This document shows positions 24,801 to 35,409 of a DNA stretch of 64,000 nt, in pieces (the stretch's first letter is position 1; every line of letters begins with the position of its first letter). The notes under the pieces are model-generated. The model was not told where the DNA came from. It saw only the letters and a list, made by a program, of their open reading frames with translations, and did not search any database. The stretch lies in NCBI GenBank assembly GCA_003024175.1, contig MDYQ01000009.1, positions 186,001-250,000 on the forward strand, given 5' to 3'. The translations under genes and the position numbers were made by a program. This stretch comes from Planoprotostelium fungivorum. Taxonomy: Eukaryota > Evosea > Variosea > Cavosteliida > Cavosteliaceae.

Positions 24801-25467
24801 TGTGTCAGATCAGCGTGCAACGATTGCAATGGACTATCGACAAGGTGATGATGACGATCGTGATGATGCACGATGATGACCATGATGATGCAGACGGGCA
24901 AGACAAATCGAGAGTTCAGGAGAGAGTATGGAGATTTAGGACACATCATATTGGGTGATCGAGGAGGGGACAACGTCAAGGGAAATTACGCCAAGATACG
25001 TGCTGCCATGGAAACGAACGAGATTCCCTGCATCCCCAGCTTGTGAGTTCATCTTCACTTGATATCAAAAAAGAAATCATCAGAAAGCTGAAATACCGCA
25101 GTGTGGTGCTTGGTAAAGACTGTGACAACATCAGCCGACAGCCAAAGTTCAACGACAAAGGTCTCGTGGTGTGGCGGCCCGCGAGGTTGATGTACAATTG
25201 CATCGTCACGAATGTACAGAGGTGAGGGGAGAAGAGAAGGGAGAGAGCTGAAGGGGATAGATATCAAGAGGCACCGTACTATAGAAAGGGAGACAAGAAT
25301 GGGCCAAACAGCGACATATTGCGATTCATGGCCAACGTGCCACGTCTTTCTTACACAGAGAAACTTCGCGTTTCGATGGGTGAGTACAGATGAGATGATG
25401 CAGGGGCGATGTTAACGGTGAGATAGAATTAGAACCGAAGGGCGCCACCAAGGATCGAATCTCTTAG
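18803..25467 (+). CDS. LRR - GBD/FH3 - RA-like - RasGEF multidomain protein
   Basis: One large gene of about 6.7 kb with more than 25 short introns. The proposed start is ATG 18803 (MGARFSGHISECREQGG after a 61-bp intron). Domains in order: leucine-rich repeats (19.0-20.2 kb, units like LTHLDLSHNQFETLPAGL and LRVLRLNGNNLTHI); a formin-type GBD/FH3 armadillo region (20.7-22.1 kb: MLPLEQKWRFLKDCKPS, FIESGGMSNLLRFIE); two or three ubiquitin/RA-like segments (22.2-23.5 kb); RasGEF-N (23.8-24.3 kb: FEDVFRMCYSSFCTPDELF); and catalytic RasGEF (24.3-25.4 kb: PEELARQLSFQAFDIFSHV, FQDAFHTAVGLCQIS, IPCIPSLGVVLGKDC). The enzyme would load GTP on Ras or Rap. The GBD suggests control by a Rho/Rac GTPase and the LRR a partner-binding surface. 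Mixing formin-like and RasGEF modules is known in amoebozoans. That it is one gene is inferred from continuous splicing without an intergenic gap. Confidence 0.82.
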
Positions 25468-25534
25468 CTCTTCGCAACTTGACAAGCAGGCGAAAGGAGA
25501 AAATAAAGAAGCATGTGTATGTACAAAGTTTATA

Positions 25535-26167
25535 TTATTGACAAGAAAGTAGAGCGGCAGCGACCAGAGTGCTCAACGGTGATTCCTCTGGCTCCCACTT
25601 GACTCTCTTCTTCGATTCATTGGACAGCCGTGAATCCTCATATGACCTCCGTCTCTTCAGGATGGAGTGGTGTGGCTTGTCCTCTTCCGTCAGCTTCGGG
25701 CTACACGGTGAGCTGGTAGAGAGCACGGGTGATGATGGTCGTGAGCCAGTTGGTGTTGTTGTGTTCGATTCTTGTGATGGGGTTGTGTTGAGGGGAGCTG
25801 AGACGACGGCTGGCGTTGGTTCCGTTGATGCCTGAGCTCTTCGGCTTCTCTTTAGTTTCTTGTTGTGATCCCTCAATGTGCGGAGGACCTTGTTCGTCTC
25901 TACTTCAGATACGGGTCCACTGGCTGTCTGGTCATTGTGGTGCAATGCGAGTTTAGAGGTGGCCAGAGGCAGGCCCTTCTCCTTCACGAAGGAGGATAGA
26001 GCATCCGAGAAGACGAAGGGTGCGGGAGGACCCTCCCAGACTTGGTTGTGTGGCTCTCCTCTACCCGCAAAGATATTGTGACGGTGGGATATGATGCTGG
26101 TCATCTTCCTCTTGTTCTGGTGTGTGTTTTGTGTTTGGATATGATATGGTTTAATGACCCCCTTCAT
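25535..26167 (-). CDS. Disordered protein with SILK and RVxF (PP1-docking) motifs
   Basis: A single-exon frame of 210 codons, tail to tail with the RasGEF gene. No fold is recognised. Residues 1-75 contain a semi-conserved-looking block (NIFAGRGEPHNQVWEGPPAP). Residues 85-165 are Ser/Thr/Pro-rich with several SP sites and look disordered. Near the C-terminus lie SILK (residues 168-171) and RVKW (188-191), 16 residues apart. SILK ([GS]-I-L-[RK]) followed by RVxF ([KR]-V-x-[FW]) is the paired docking signature of protein phosphatase 1 regulators. Just after SILK is RRRS, a basic phosphorylation-type site. The role as a PP1 regulatory or targeting subunit is an inference from motifs. The start could also be the ATG at about 26104. 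Confidence 0.6.
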   Translation of the reverse strand: MKGVIKPYHIQTQNTHQNKRKMTSIISHRHNIFAGRGEPHNQVWEGPPAPFVFSDALSSFVKEKGLPLATSKLALHHNDQTASGPVSEVETNKVLRTLRDHNKKLKRSRRAQASTEPTPAVVSAPLNTTPSQESNTTTPTGSRPSSPVLSTSSPCSPKLTEEDKPHHSILKRRRSYEDSRLSNESKKRVKWEPEESPLSTLVAAALLSCQ

Positions 26168-27355
26168 TTTGATCTATATAGATAACCATAAAGATCTCCG
26201 ACATCAGACCTCACGAGAGAGTCTTAACCCCGAAGCCGCTCCGCCCTATGATGCCCTCAGATTTTGATAGAATTCGAAAATTGGAAGATAATTTTGTGGC
26301 ATCTGACTCTACGTACCTGCCATATTTGAAACCACACACGAAATCTCTATAGAAACGGCTCGTCGCTCTGATACGATGGAGAAACCATTGGGCACTCTAC
26401 GAGATACATAGCAACATTCGTGAGCGATCACAGTCGCATGAGAACACGAACGACGTCCAAAACGTTTGTACTTCCACAACATGGTTCATCATAGGCTCTA
26501 ATGAAGGAGTCATAGAGGAGAGGGTTCGACTCGTTCTGTTTCCCATCATCACGTGCATAGATGTCGACGGGATTTCGCGGTAGGTTCACCCTAACATGGA
26601 GGGATTCTCGGTTGGGCCGTACAACCGACAGTGAGGTCGCGGAGTTCTTGCAACGGCCTCCACCGCTTTTCCATCGAGACCTTCTTATGTACTCTCGTGT
26701 GAGCTTATTGCTATGCATTTTACCAATTAAATGGATCGTACGGCATAGCAACACTGAAATAAGAGGGAGATGGCTCGCTTCAGCAAATGCAGAGTGTGAC
26801 TGCACACTCGAGAAATCTCCCGGGTTGAAACAAAAGTACCTCTCACCCGATCGCATGCTGGATCTCTATATGAGGAACCAATATTGGAAGAGAACGAGAG
26901 AAGTTGGTGACAAATCTTCAGGCAAGCCCACGAATTATATATAGCATCATGACGATGAATGTGTGGATGCTCTACTCTAATCACAGGATACTATACTCTA
27001 CACAGTGCGACTTACATGGAACAATTGAACGAAGATTTATTGATTCACCGCCACTAGCGAAACGGACTCGATCTTTACTGAATCAGTAATCATCCCTGAC
27101 TGTGGTACACTTCTCACAATGGTAAACGAAACCTCTTACAACTTCTCGTGACAACTAAACGACAACCGATCGGGCTTCTTGTTTCAATGCTTTTCACTAT
27201 TCTTCATCGTTTGACTTTTCTCTGATCCTTGAGAATTGTTATTGTGCCCATGCGAATATTTACTTTTCTTTAGCACGCGGTACGATAACGCAACAGAATA
27301 GGAATTCGTAATCCTAGACCATAAAGAGCCAGAACCATCACAACCAACATCAACC
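26168..27355. other. Long intergenic stretch, nothing recognised
   Basis: About 1.2 kb with AT-richer sequence than its surroundings. Two overlapping open frames of 142 codons (minus, 26428-26856) and 127 codons (plus, 26561-26944) lie in it. Neither shows a known motif, repeat or convincing splice structure, and at least one must be spurious. It must contain the promoters of both flanking, divergently transcribed genes. Confidence 0.5.
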
Positions 27356-28514
27356 ATGGGGCTGGAAGGTCTACCACTCTTGGCGCACAATCCACAACTC
27401 ACAACTGCACAGAAGAACAACATCTCCCTACGCATCCAGAGGAGGTGAGCAATCGGATCAATAGTTTCATCATCATCATTCTGACGCTCGATGAAGGTCT
27501 GTGGGAGTGAAGATCCTGTCGGTGGTCCTCGTTTTCTCGTGCCTTGCTGGACCTCTCAGCTATTTCATTACCTCCATCACATCGGGGTACAGAGGGATAT
27601 ACAGTGTACCCATCGTACTATTTGCAACATGCATCATGCTCAGCGTTGGAACCGCTCTGGGTCTTTGGAAGCTCGCGGGCAGGTGGGCATGATCCTTCCC
27701 TTCTCTCCTCTTAACCTCTCTCAGACAGAGCCAAGTGGGAGCTCATCTGTTTGGATCTCTCTACATCGGATCGTGGGTGTATCATCCGGACGATTGGACG
27801 TACATGGCCAGTCAGCGGTACAGGAGGGCATTGAAAGTCGGTTCCATCATGGTGCTCATCTTCGCCTTCCTCTGCGCTTTGGGTGCCATCATCATGTGTA
27901 AGCCTTCTTTCGAAAACACACTGAACCTTTTTGACACACAAACAGACTACATGGACATCACCGCCACGAGGAGCCACAAGATGGATGACGTCTGGATCTT
28001 GTATGGCTCCGTCTCGGGGGGAGCCATTTTGATCTTGGCCCTTCTGTCCATCTTCATCCCTCTCATCTCCCGCAATGCAAGGTGATCGATCAGTCGTCAC
28101 CCTTCAATGACCTGACGAAATGTAGATTCAACGCAGAAGTCCACTCTTGTGTGTTAGCCAGAGGAGCCATCTTCTACGAGGGTCAGCTCCACTCACTCTC
28201 ACCGTGGTATTCCGGTTTCTTCTCTCAGAGACTGAAGAAAGTCGTATTGTCCAGGAAGAACATAAGAGGAAAGGATATGGACATCCTCACCGTATCCATG
28301 GGCTTATTCAATCGCACCATCGAGGTGAAGAATCCATCACCCATAGTGAGATGATATCGAACAGATACCAGTGAACGAGAACATGCTGCATCATGTGGTC
28401 ATGTGGGCACAGACCTTCCAGCAGAGACACTCCTCCACACCCATAGACATCATCAACCCTCTCTACGCTCAGAAGGCCCTGAGAACAGGATACAATCCCC
28501 ACTACACCGCTTGA
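27356..28514 (+). CDS. Four-TM membrane protein of unknown function
   Basis: Five exons give about 300 residues, from ATG 27356 (MGLEGLPLLAHNPQL) to TGA 28512-28514. Predicted membrane segments by hydrophobicity are VKILSVVLVFSCLAGPLSYF, SVPIVLFATCIMLSVGTALG, VGSIMVLIFAFLCALGAIIM and a segment around GAILILALLSIFIPLI. A conserved-looking luminal or cytosolic tail follows (IFYEGQLHSLSPWYSGFFS, then LTVSMGLFNRTIEIPVNE). No signal peptide is seen. I do not recognise the family. The long hydrophilic loop between TM3 and TM4 is rich in Asp and Thr. It is convergent with the ATG11-like gene, only 53 bp between stops. Confidence 0.65.
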
Positions 28515-28567
28515 GATCCTCCTCTCCTTTTGTACATAAACCACGATCCTTCTTTACATAACTTTAT

Positions 28568-31500
28568 CTATGGCTCGTCCACTACGGCCGTTACCTCGTG
28601 ATAATCCGTTCCAGAGGGTAAACCGAAAGCATCGTTGACTGAATCCTAGAGTTGTCAGTGGAGATAGAATGAATGATGTACCGTTCGGAGGGGTAGGATC
28701 TCGATGGCTTGAGCGAGGATGGGCTGTTCAGACTGGGGCGCCACCATCTCTAACACGGCCGGGGATAAGAAGTAGCGCGGTGTGTTCGTGTTCCACGCTT
28801 CGTAGTGTCCATTTCCCTTGGGTAAGAATAACATCCAGTCGTTCACTTTGAATCTACCAGGTCATCAGTTCACCATCAGAGGACATCTGCATTCTATAGA
28901 GTGTGTCTTCACTCACTTTGATTTGGAGATGGTGGGTTTCCCTGAAGAGGCCATGGGCATTCCATCTGAAGATCTCGATTGTAACATAAACTTGAAATTC
29001 TCATTCTACCATCGTCAGTCTCATCATGATGATGTGATGGATGATGTGATGATGTGATGATGTGATGATGTGATGATGTGATGATGTGATGATGTGATGA
29101 TGTGATGATGTGATGATGTGATGATGTGATGATGTGATGATGTGATGATCACCTCCTCCCACAACTTTCTGGACTTTGACTCTTCAGAGGAGAGAGCCAT
29201 CTGCAGGGCCTTGATGGAATCTCTCTCGTTCTGCACGTCCCTCTGTGCTACCTTCAGATCTTCCGACTTCTGGTTGAGTGCATTCAGTATGGCATCCATG
29301 TCCGAGCTGTGGCTGCTCTGTCTTCTCATCTCTCTCTTCAAATTCTCCACTTCGCCCGTCATCCTCTTCTTCTCTTCCTCCGCTTTCTTCTTCTCTTCCT
29401 CCGCTTTCTTCTTCTCTTCCTCCACCCTCTTCTTCTCTTCCTCCACCCTCTTCTTCTCCTCCTCCACCTTCTCTCTTCAGTCTTCTCCTCCTCCCCTCCT
29501 CACCTGTTCTTTCACTCGTATGGCCTCTTCACTCGTCTTTCGATACGTCTCCAGCAGCTTAACTGCACCCAAGTATTTGTCCCTGAAGGAAGCCATCTCC
29601 GTCTTGTTCTGTTCTGTCTGTGAAGAATCAACGAATGAATGGAATGCTCTTCACCTTCTCAGTGAGAGCCTTGGCATGATCTTCTCTCATCTGTTCGATG
29701 GTTTGATTCAGCCTCTGCGTCTCTTCTTGTGATGTCTTCTCCATCTGTGATGATATCATCGATTTGGACAGCTGGTACTGTCAGTCTCTACTGTGGGTGA
29801 CACTCTCACCGTGTCGGAATGGTCTCGTTGTAGATTGTCTAATTGACCGGTGAGTTGAGTGATTCGGTTGCGGTCTTCGTTGTGTCTCGCAATCTCTTCG
29901 TTGTACTGTCTATGTCATTCTCTCTCCCTCTTCCCTCCTCACCTTCTTCTGCAATGCCTCCATCTCTCTCATCACTCTCCTCTTCTCTTCTCCTTCTCTC
30001 TCACTCGCTTCCTCTCTCTCCTTCTTCCTCTTCTCTTCTTCTTCTCTCTCCCTCTTCCATCTCTTCTCTTCTTCTTCTCTCTGTTTGAATACATGAGATG
30101 ATGGTGGTGAGAGGAGGGGACGTACCTGTGACGTAGCTTCCTTGGTCTTGCTTCTCGATTCATTCAATAAGGTCTCCACTTCTCTCTGTATCTCTTGTGC
30201 CTCCGAAATCTGCGATTCCAATTCCGCGATTCTACTCCTCAGCTCAGCTTCCACCGTGACACTCTCTTCCCGCCTCTCTCTCAGCTCTTCGATCTGTTCT
30301 TACGTCATCATGATGTCATACCACGTCATCTCACCTCTCCTTGCTTCTCGGTCGCCTCTCTCGTCACCTTCTGTAATTCCTGTGTGAGAGAATTGATCTT
30401 GCCCTTGCTTCTGGAAATTTCTTCCTTGAGAGAGAACGAAGCTTCCTCGACTTCCCTCGCACGTACCATGGCCTGAGGAGTCAGTCGCATTCGCATGTTT
30501 CATCTGCGATCACCTTGTCCAGTGCGGACTGCAGCTCTTCCGTTCGCTGCTCCCCGCTCTCGTGTCCGAGCTGAACGGCAGACAGCCGATCGTTCAGTGA
30601 ATGGATCTCCCTCCGCAGAGACGTCGTCTCTTCATCGTAATCCTTCAATTGCTCGATGCTCAACGTCTCCCTCTCTCTCCTCTCCGTGACTTCTTGCTCC
30701 AGATTCTGATGACGAGATGAATACGAAGACGGAGGACTCCCTCACCGTGATCTTCCTCTCTAGGCTGAGTTGAGTTTGTTGAGCATTGTGTCTCTCTTCG
30801 TTAGCAGAGGCTTCTACATCAGAGAGGGTCTGCATGGCACTTCTCAGACTCTTCTCCGTCTGTAGGAGTCTGGACTCCAATGCCTCGATGAAAGACTTCT
30901 GGTCTTGCATCTGTCTCTGCAGTATCTCCTGACTGCTCGCCTCCGATTGTCTCATGGTACTGTCGGCGAGTTGTAGTTCGACGGCCTCGCACTTGGACTT
31001 GTACTGTCTGACTTGTACTTCTGATTTCTCCAGTTGATTGTACATGCTTCCCAGTTTACCTTCCAGTTGTTCGATTCGTTGTTTGTACTCTGCAGAGTTG
31101 TCTTCTGCGATCTGCGACTGCGACCGCGATCGGTTGAAGCCCATCTCGTAATTCACTCCCTTCGGTGGTGACATCGCTAGATTTTCTGTGACATTTCAGT
31201 CTTATTCACTCCTCTCCTCTCACGTGAGCTGGATAGCATCTTGATCTGATTCATCAGCCTCTCGTTCTCTCTCTCCAGCTCTTGTCTCGTCTTACCTGCA
31301 CGATGTGTCGGTGTGATGTCACGATGTACGGACTCACTCGTTTCACTGTTATCGTTGAGGGTAGACAGGAGCAGAAAGAGTTCCTCTTCATCGCTCATAC
31401 TTCCACCGGGGATATCCACGACGATATTGGGTAGAGAGTGATCGAACGTGGCGAGTTGTAGATCGAAGGAGGGTAACTCTTGTGTCAGTCCCGGTATGAG

Positions 31501-33393
31501 ATCGCGAGGTATGAATCGACCGTAGGATGTGAGGAAAGTGTGTCTCCTGGCTGCCTCTTCCTCTCTCAATTTACTGATCCTTCCGTTGATCTTGTTCATG
31601 AAGGCAGCCGTCAATTTTCCGAATTTCCGGCGGCGTGAGACCTCGTCCGTAGTCAGAAAATTCCGAGAAATTCTCTTCACCTCGTCGAGAGAGGCACGGT
31701 AAGCGGAAGGCATGGAGGATACGTAAACCAATTGTCCGAAGGCGGTCTTCTGTCTGGTCAACGCCTCGTTGTAGAGCAGTATCTTGTTGTATTGTCCCTT
31801 CACGTTACTCTGCAAGACGGCGATGGATCTCAATCTCTCGTGAATGAACTGCGATAATCTCGTCTGCTTATCTGAGTACGACGTCTTCGGTGAGATATCG
31901 TGACATTCACCTTGGATTGTGCGGTGTAGCCCATGATGCTCTTCATCGTCTTGTCGTTCTCTGTCATCTGAGCCAGATATTTTGCGTGATCATTCTTCAC
32001 GTCTTCAAAGTTTTCGTAAGATCCAACCACGTCCTTCTGTTTGGCCTGTTCCACCAACTGCTTCACCCTCTGGTAATCTACAACGGGTCAGATGGATCGA
32101 GAGGAGATGACGTCACCGTTGGTGAAGATCTGGAGACGGATCGAGACTTCGTAGGCGATATCGTTTGCCTTTCGAAATTGGGACCTCAAGGTGTTGAAGC
32201 TATTGTCTCTCAATTAAACGAAATTGAAACGGACTCACTCTACGTCGATGCTCTGGCTCTTTTGGTTCTCCTGCTCGATTCTATCTTGCAGCAATTCGTG
32301 TTCAGAATCCAATTCATTGACGAAATTGACGAGACTGTCTGCAGGATTTCCTCAGTGTCATCATCGTACCGCATCGAGACTCACAGTGCTCTGCGGAACA
32401 TTCTTCACACCACTTTTTCAATTTGGATTCTGGGACGAAATCTGCCAGTGTCTCTTTCCCCGGTCGAATTAGAGCGGGGTGCAGTTTAGTCTCCTTCAAC
32501 TGAAAGATCCCGTCGATCCACATTCATCTCGCTCACACTCTCACCTTGATCATGTTCGCATCGAAAGCGTTGAGATGCTTCTCGTGCTTCTGAAACCAAC
32601 TGTTTCTGTAATTGCGAAAATCTTTGTGAGTTCGGTTCAATTGCCTGCGAGAATTTAGATTCTTCTCTTCGGAATATCATCACGTGATCTGATCGTTGAG
32701 ATTGGCCATGGCTGCTTCTAATCCCTGTGCTTGAGTCTCTTGTTCTTGTATACAATTTTTACATAAGTCCGTTCGGGCCTCCACCACTTTCTTCATGGCC
32801 TGTACGCTTCAGTACACTTCACGTTCATCGAGTGGAGCACCTCGGCCGTGTTGAGATCGTTCAAGAATTGATTCTCGTACTTCAGCAGAGCCCACAATAT
32901 GGGTGACCTCTCCCATTCTTGAATCTGAGGCAAGGGTGGTGCGGGTGTCACTGATGACGTTGATTCGACGAAGAGATGGGTGGGATGGATTCACCTTTCA
33001 GTTCGATGGGTGGCAACACCACCTCTGCGGGTGAAGGGGCGTCGGGCTCTGTGGTCTTCTTATCGTAAAGAAAGACGTTCTTGTCCTGTTCTCTGTGAGA
33101 ATGTCGTAGATGATGGAGGTGATACACACCGGTGATGGGAGACCGTAATGGCCAAGCGTAAAATTCCTTTCGAGTTTCTGTCCTCCACAGAGTAACACTT
33201 GATCCTCTTTGGGCACTCCCGAGTGTGCGACCAAGATGTCTTTCAACTTATCGACGCTGCATAATGCATGTCAGCACAACATACGGAAATGTGTGGCAAC
33301 GGGAGGGAAAATGGGGGAGATGGTCTCTCACGTGAATGTGACGTCGGCGTCTACTTGGAAGACAACCCCAGTATCTGCCCGACGAATGATCAT
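28568..33393 (-). CDS. ATG11: ATG11/FIP200 (RB1CC1)-like selective autophagy scaffold
   Basis: Three diagnostic parts are visible in order. First is an N-terminal ubiquitin-like domain from ATG 33393 (MIIRRADTGVVFQVDADVTF, then VPKEDQVLLCGGQKLE), as in ATG11 and RB1CC1. Second is an Atg17-like helical region (31.2-32.8 kb: TLNDNSETSESVHRD and neighbouring helices) followed by very long coiled coils with KEEEKK-type repeats (29.2-31.2 kb). Third is the C-terminal ATG11 claw domain: FKVNDWMLFLPKGNGHYEAW, then RYFLSPAVLEM, and after the last intron DAFGLPSGTDYHEVTAV, matching the DPFGLPxGTxYxxVxV ending of the family. The claw binds autophagy receptors and the scaffold recruits the Atg1/ULK1 kinase. 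About 1,350 residues. One intron (29152 down to about 29.0 kb) is filled by an 8-bp tandem repeat. Confidence 0.87.
29036..29149. repeat. 8-bp tandem repeat (GTGATGAT)n in an ATG11-like intron
   Basis: About 13-14 near-perfect copies of gtgatgat in a row. They lie wholly inside an intron whose 5' splice site is at 29152 on the minus strand. Read-through would add a His/Ser/Thr-rich repeat, so correct splicing matters here. Confidence 0.9.
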
Positions 33394-33740
33394 CGTGCGT
33401 GATCTTTCCAGTTTCACTGTATATTCCTGTTTCTCCTTGTCAACTAAAAATTATACCATATAGAGCTAAATTATGTACGTCCATCGGAGGCGTTATCGAT
33501 GTAATTGAAGATCAGAAGTTCATATGACGAGTTGAACGCACGAAGAGGTGCAGTCATGTGTGTATGAATATAATTCGTTCAAAAAATGATACTATTCTTC
33601 GTGTATGAGCCATCTGTGTACGGATCGCTTCGATCAAATACGGAGGGCTTCTGAATCACCTCTTTGTATCTATCTACTATCCACGAGTACTCGAATTGAA
33701 GATCGCTCTCTCTGATGTGTGGAAGGCCAAGAGGAAATGT

Positions 33741-34099
33741 TTACGGTTGTTGACGTGCGATTCTGGCTTCCTCTTCGTTGTTCTTTCGGCAAACGAAATT
33801 TCCAATTTCTTCCGACTCGCAGGAATCCTTTGGAGGAGCCAAGCTCTCATTCCAGTGGTCTAGAAGACAGCGCCACAATTCAACCCAGAGACCACCACAA
33901 ATGCTGCTCATCCTTCTCCTCTTGGAAGTTAAAATCTCCCGGAATAGGCCCTTTCGGAGGTGTTTCGTGTACTTTGGTGGGTAATGAGGTTGGTTACAGA
34001 AGAGGAAGAGAGATAGGGGTCTATACTTGTTGCGCAGGAGGTCAGCTCCGATGTCACTAGATAATTATCTTTCCGAGGAACCGCACAAACCAATCGCAT
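33741..34099 (-). CDS. Possible small spliced gene, unknown
   Basis: On the minus strand a highly charged frame can be read: PPKGPIPGDFNFQEEKDEQ, then LWWSL. After removing a 25-bp candidate intron (starting gttgaat, ending cttctag) it continues HWNESLAPPKDSCESEE and ends at a TAA at 33741-33743. Two Trp-rich patches, two Cys and a basic end are the only visible traits. The first exon is unresolved; a candidate ATG is at 34099, head to head with the TMEM256 gene. The family is unknown and the 25-bp intron would be shorter than the neighbours' introns. A plus-strand frame across 33719-34060 competes with it and has no recognisable motif either. Confidence 0.3.
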
Positions 34100-34112
34100 C
34101 TCATTTCGAATC

Positions 34113-34570
34113 ATGTCAGCACAACTCTGGTGGAAGATAGGAGCATTCAGCGCAGCATCTTCTGTTGCATTGGGAGCATTTGGAGCTCACGGACTCAAAA
34201 ACTATGTGACCGACAAGAAATTGCTGTCTGCTTACGAGACTGCTGCTCATTACCACATGGCTCATTCGCTCGCCATATTATTCGCTTCAACTTGCATCGC
34301 TACACATACTCTGTGAGGACACCCACATTCCTTCATCTCCTTGTCTCACGTAAATCCAGCTCCGATCCTAGACCACGTCTTACACCAGCAGGACATTTAT
34401 CAGCTGGTCTGTTCTTGGCAGGTTGTGGACTCTTCTCAGGCTCATTGTATGCCATGGCCGCCCTCGAAGAGAGGAGATTGGGCATCATCACACCCTTTGG
34501 TGGCCTCTGTTTCATCGCTGGATGGGCCACCCTGGCCTTTTCCAGAGGAAGGGCTCTCCCCTTGAAATGA
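34113..34570 (+). CDS. TMEM256: TMEM256/DUF423 small membrane protein
   Basis: Exon 1 encodes WWKIGAFSAASSVALGAFGAHGL and SAYETAAHYHMAHSLAI, the signature of the DUF423/TMEM256 family (GAFGAHGL, then YxTxxxYHxxHxLAL). After an intron of about 46-48 bp, exon 2 gives AGHLSAGLFLAGCGLFSGSLYA and ITPFGGLCFIAGWATLAF, matching the last two membrane helices (TPxGGxxFxxGWxxLA). About 135 residues with four TM segments, the normal size. The function is not established; vertebrate TMEM256 is found in mitochondrial or exosomal membranes. The start ATG 34113 begins MSAQLWWK. Confidence 0.92.
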
Positions 34571-34618
34571 AATCCTCATCAAACACAATTCAAATCGTAT
34601 TTTCGCAGTGATTTCGTA

Positions 34619-34760
34619 TCTCTGAACATTGTCTGGTGTGGATGTTTCGCGGGTGCTCTGTTTGCTCTGACCCAAACCGAGGACGTAACGAACCCTTACG
34701 AAATCGGCAGTCCCGACGGTTCCAAAAGCATTGGTCTTAGAAAAGACCTTGTTAAGACTT
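34619..34760 (+). other. Orphan open segment, possible unattached 3' exon
   Basis: After a good acceptor (tttcgcag) the sequence reads without stop through a membrane-like stretch SLNIVWCGCFAGALFALT, then a polar tail ending GLRKDLVKT and a TGA. It begins about 45 bp after the TMEM256 stop and has no start codon in frame. It could be an alternative last exon or the end of a gene whose 5' part I cannot place. Confidence 0.3.
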
Positions 34761-34848
34761 GATTAGAGGAGAGAAGAGGAGAGACCGAGGAGGAGTGCTG
34801 GACACACTCTTGTCTGTAATTTTGCCGGCAAGAGAGTCGAACCTCAAA

Positions 34849-35376
34849 ATGCCTTTCCGTAAGAGGCTATCTCTCCGGATCTGGGATCTCCTTGAAAACG
34901 ACCGCCTGTCAATAGCCGTTGGCCTATTTCTTCATCGATTCAACCCGCAGAAGCCTCCCCCCGCTTCTTCTCTCCTCCTCTTAGCCATTAGGAGCAGAGA
35001 GGACCACTCCGAAGGAGAGGAAGGGCGAGAAACCGATTTTCTGGCCAACTTCCCTTCGGACCTCTCATTCCAGAGCTCCGCCGTCAACGTGGATCACAAG
35101 TAGCACCGCACAGGGGTTTACAAAGACGAGACACTCTCACGACCTCTTCTGGAAGGAAACGAGTCAGCTTCTACGGAGATAGAGGTCCCCGAGACTGTTA
35201 TACACAACAGTAAGAATACCACACACATCTCACCCTCTTTGGTCAGTTGCGAAGGGAAGACGCCAGAGTCTATAACTGACCTCAAGAGAGTTATTGAATT
35301 GAAATCGGAAGGTCAAGAGCCACTGCGGGTGCACATTGTGGCAGATCGTCAGGGTCTCTGGAAAGATCAACATTAA
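34849..35376 (+). CDS. Hypothetical protein, uncertain structure
   Basis: From ATG 34849 (MPFRKRLSLRIWDLLENDRL) a frame stays open to a TAG at 35101-35103. It then continues in the same frame for about 90 more codons (RTGVYKDETLSRPLLEGNES, and later RVIELKSEGQEPLRVHI) to TAA 35374-35376. The TAG could be the end of a 21-bp in-frame intron (gtcaac...aagtag), which would join the two parts, but that is shorter than any certain intron here. I see no known domain. It is polar, with many Glu, Ser and Arg. It may be a real gene with an odd intron or a decayed gene. Confidence 0.3.
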
Positions 35377-35409
35377 GAACCGCTTTCGTGTATATTTATA
35401 GCTAAACCA

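Noticed and set aside
26428-26944. Two overlapping frames on opposite strands taken as genes
   Set aside because: No recognisable motif, no splice support and mutual overlap.
29036-29149. CRISPR-like array
   Set aside because: The units are 8 bp with no spacers and lie in a eukaryotic intron; it is a simple tandem repeat.
29142-29732. Plus-strand Ser/Phe/Leu-rich open frame of 196 codons
   Set aside because: Antisense of the Glu/Lys coiled coil of the ATG11-like gene; such antisense frames stay open because of codon composition.
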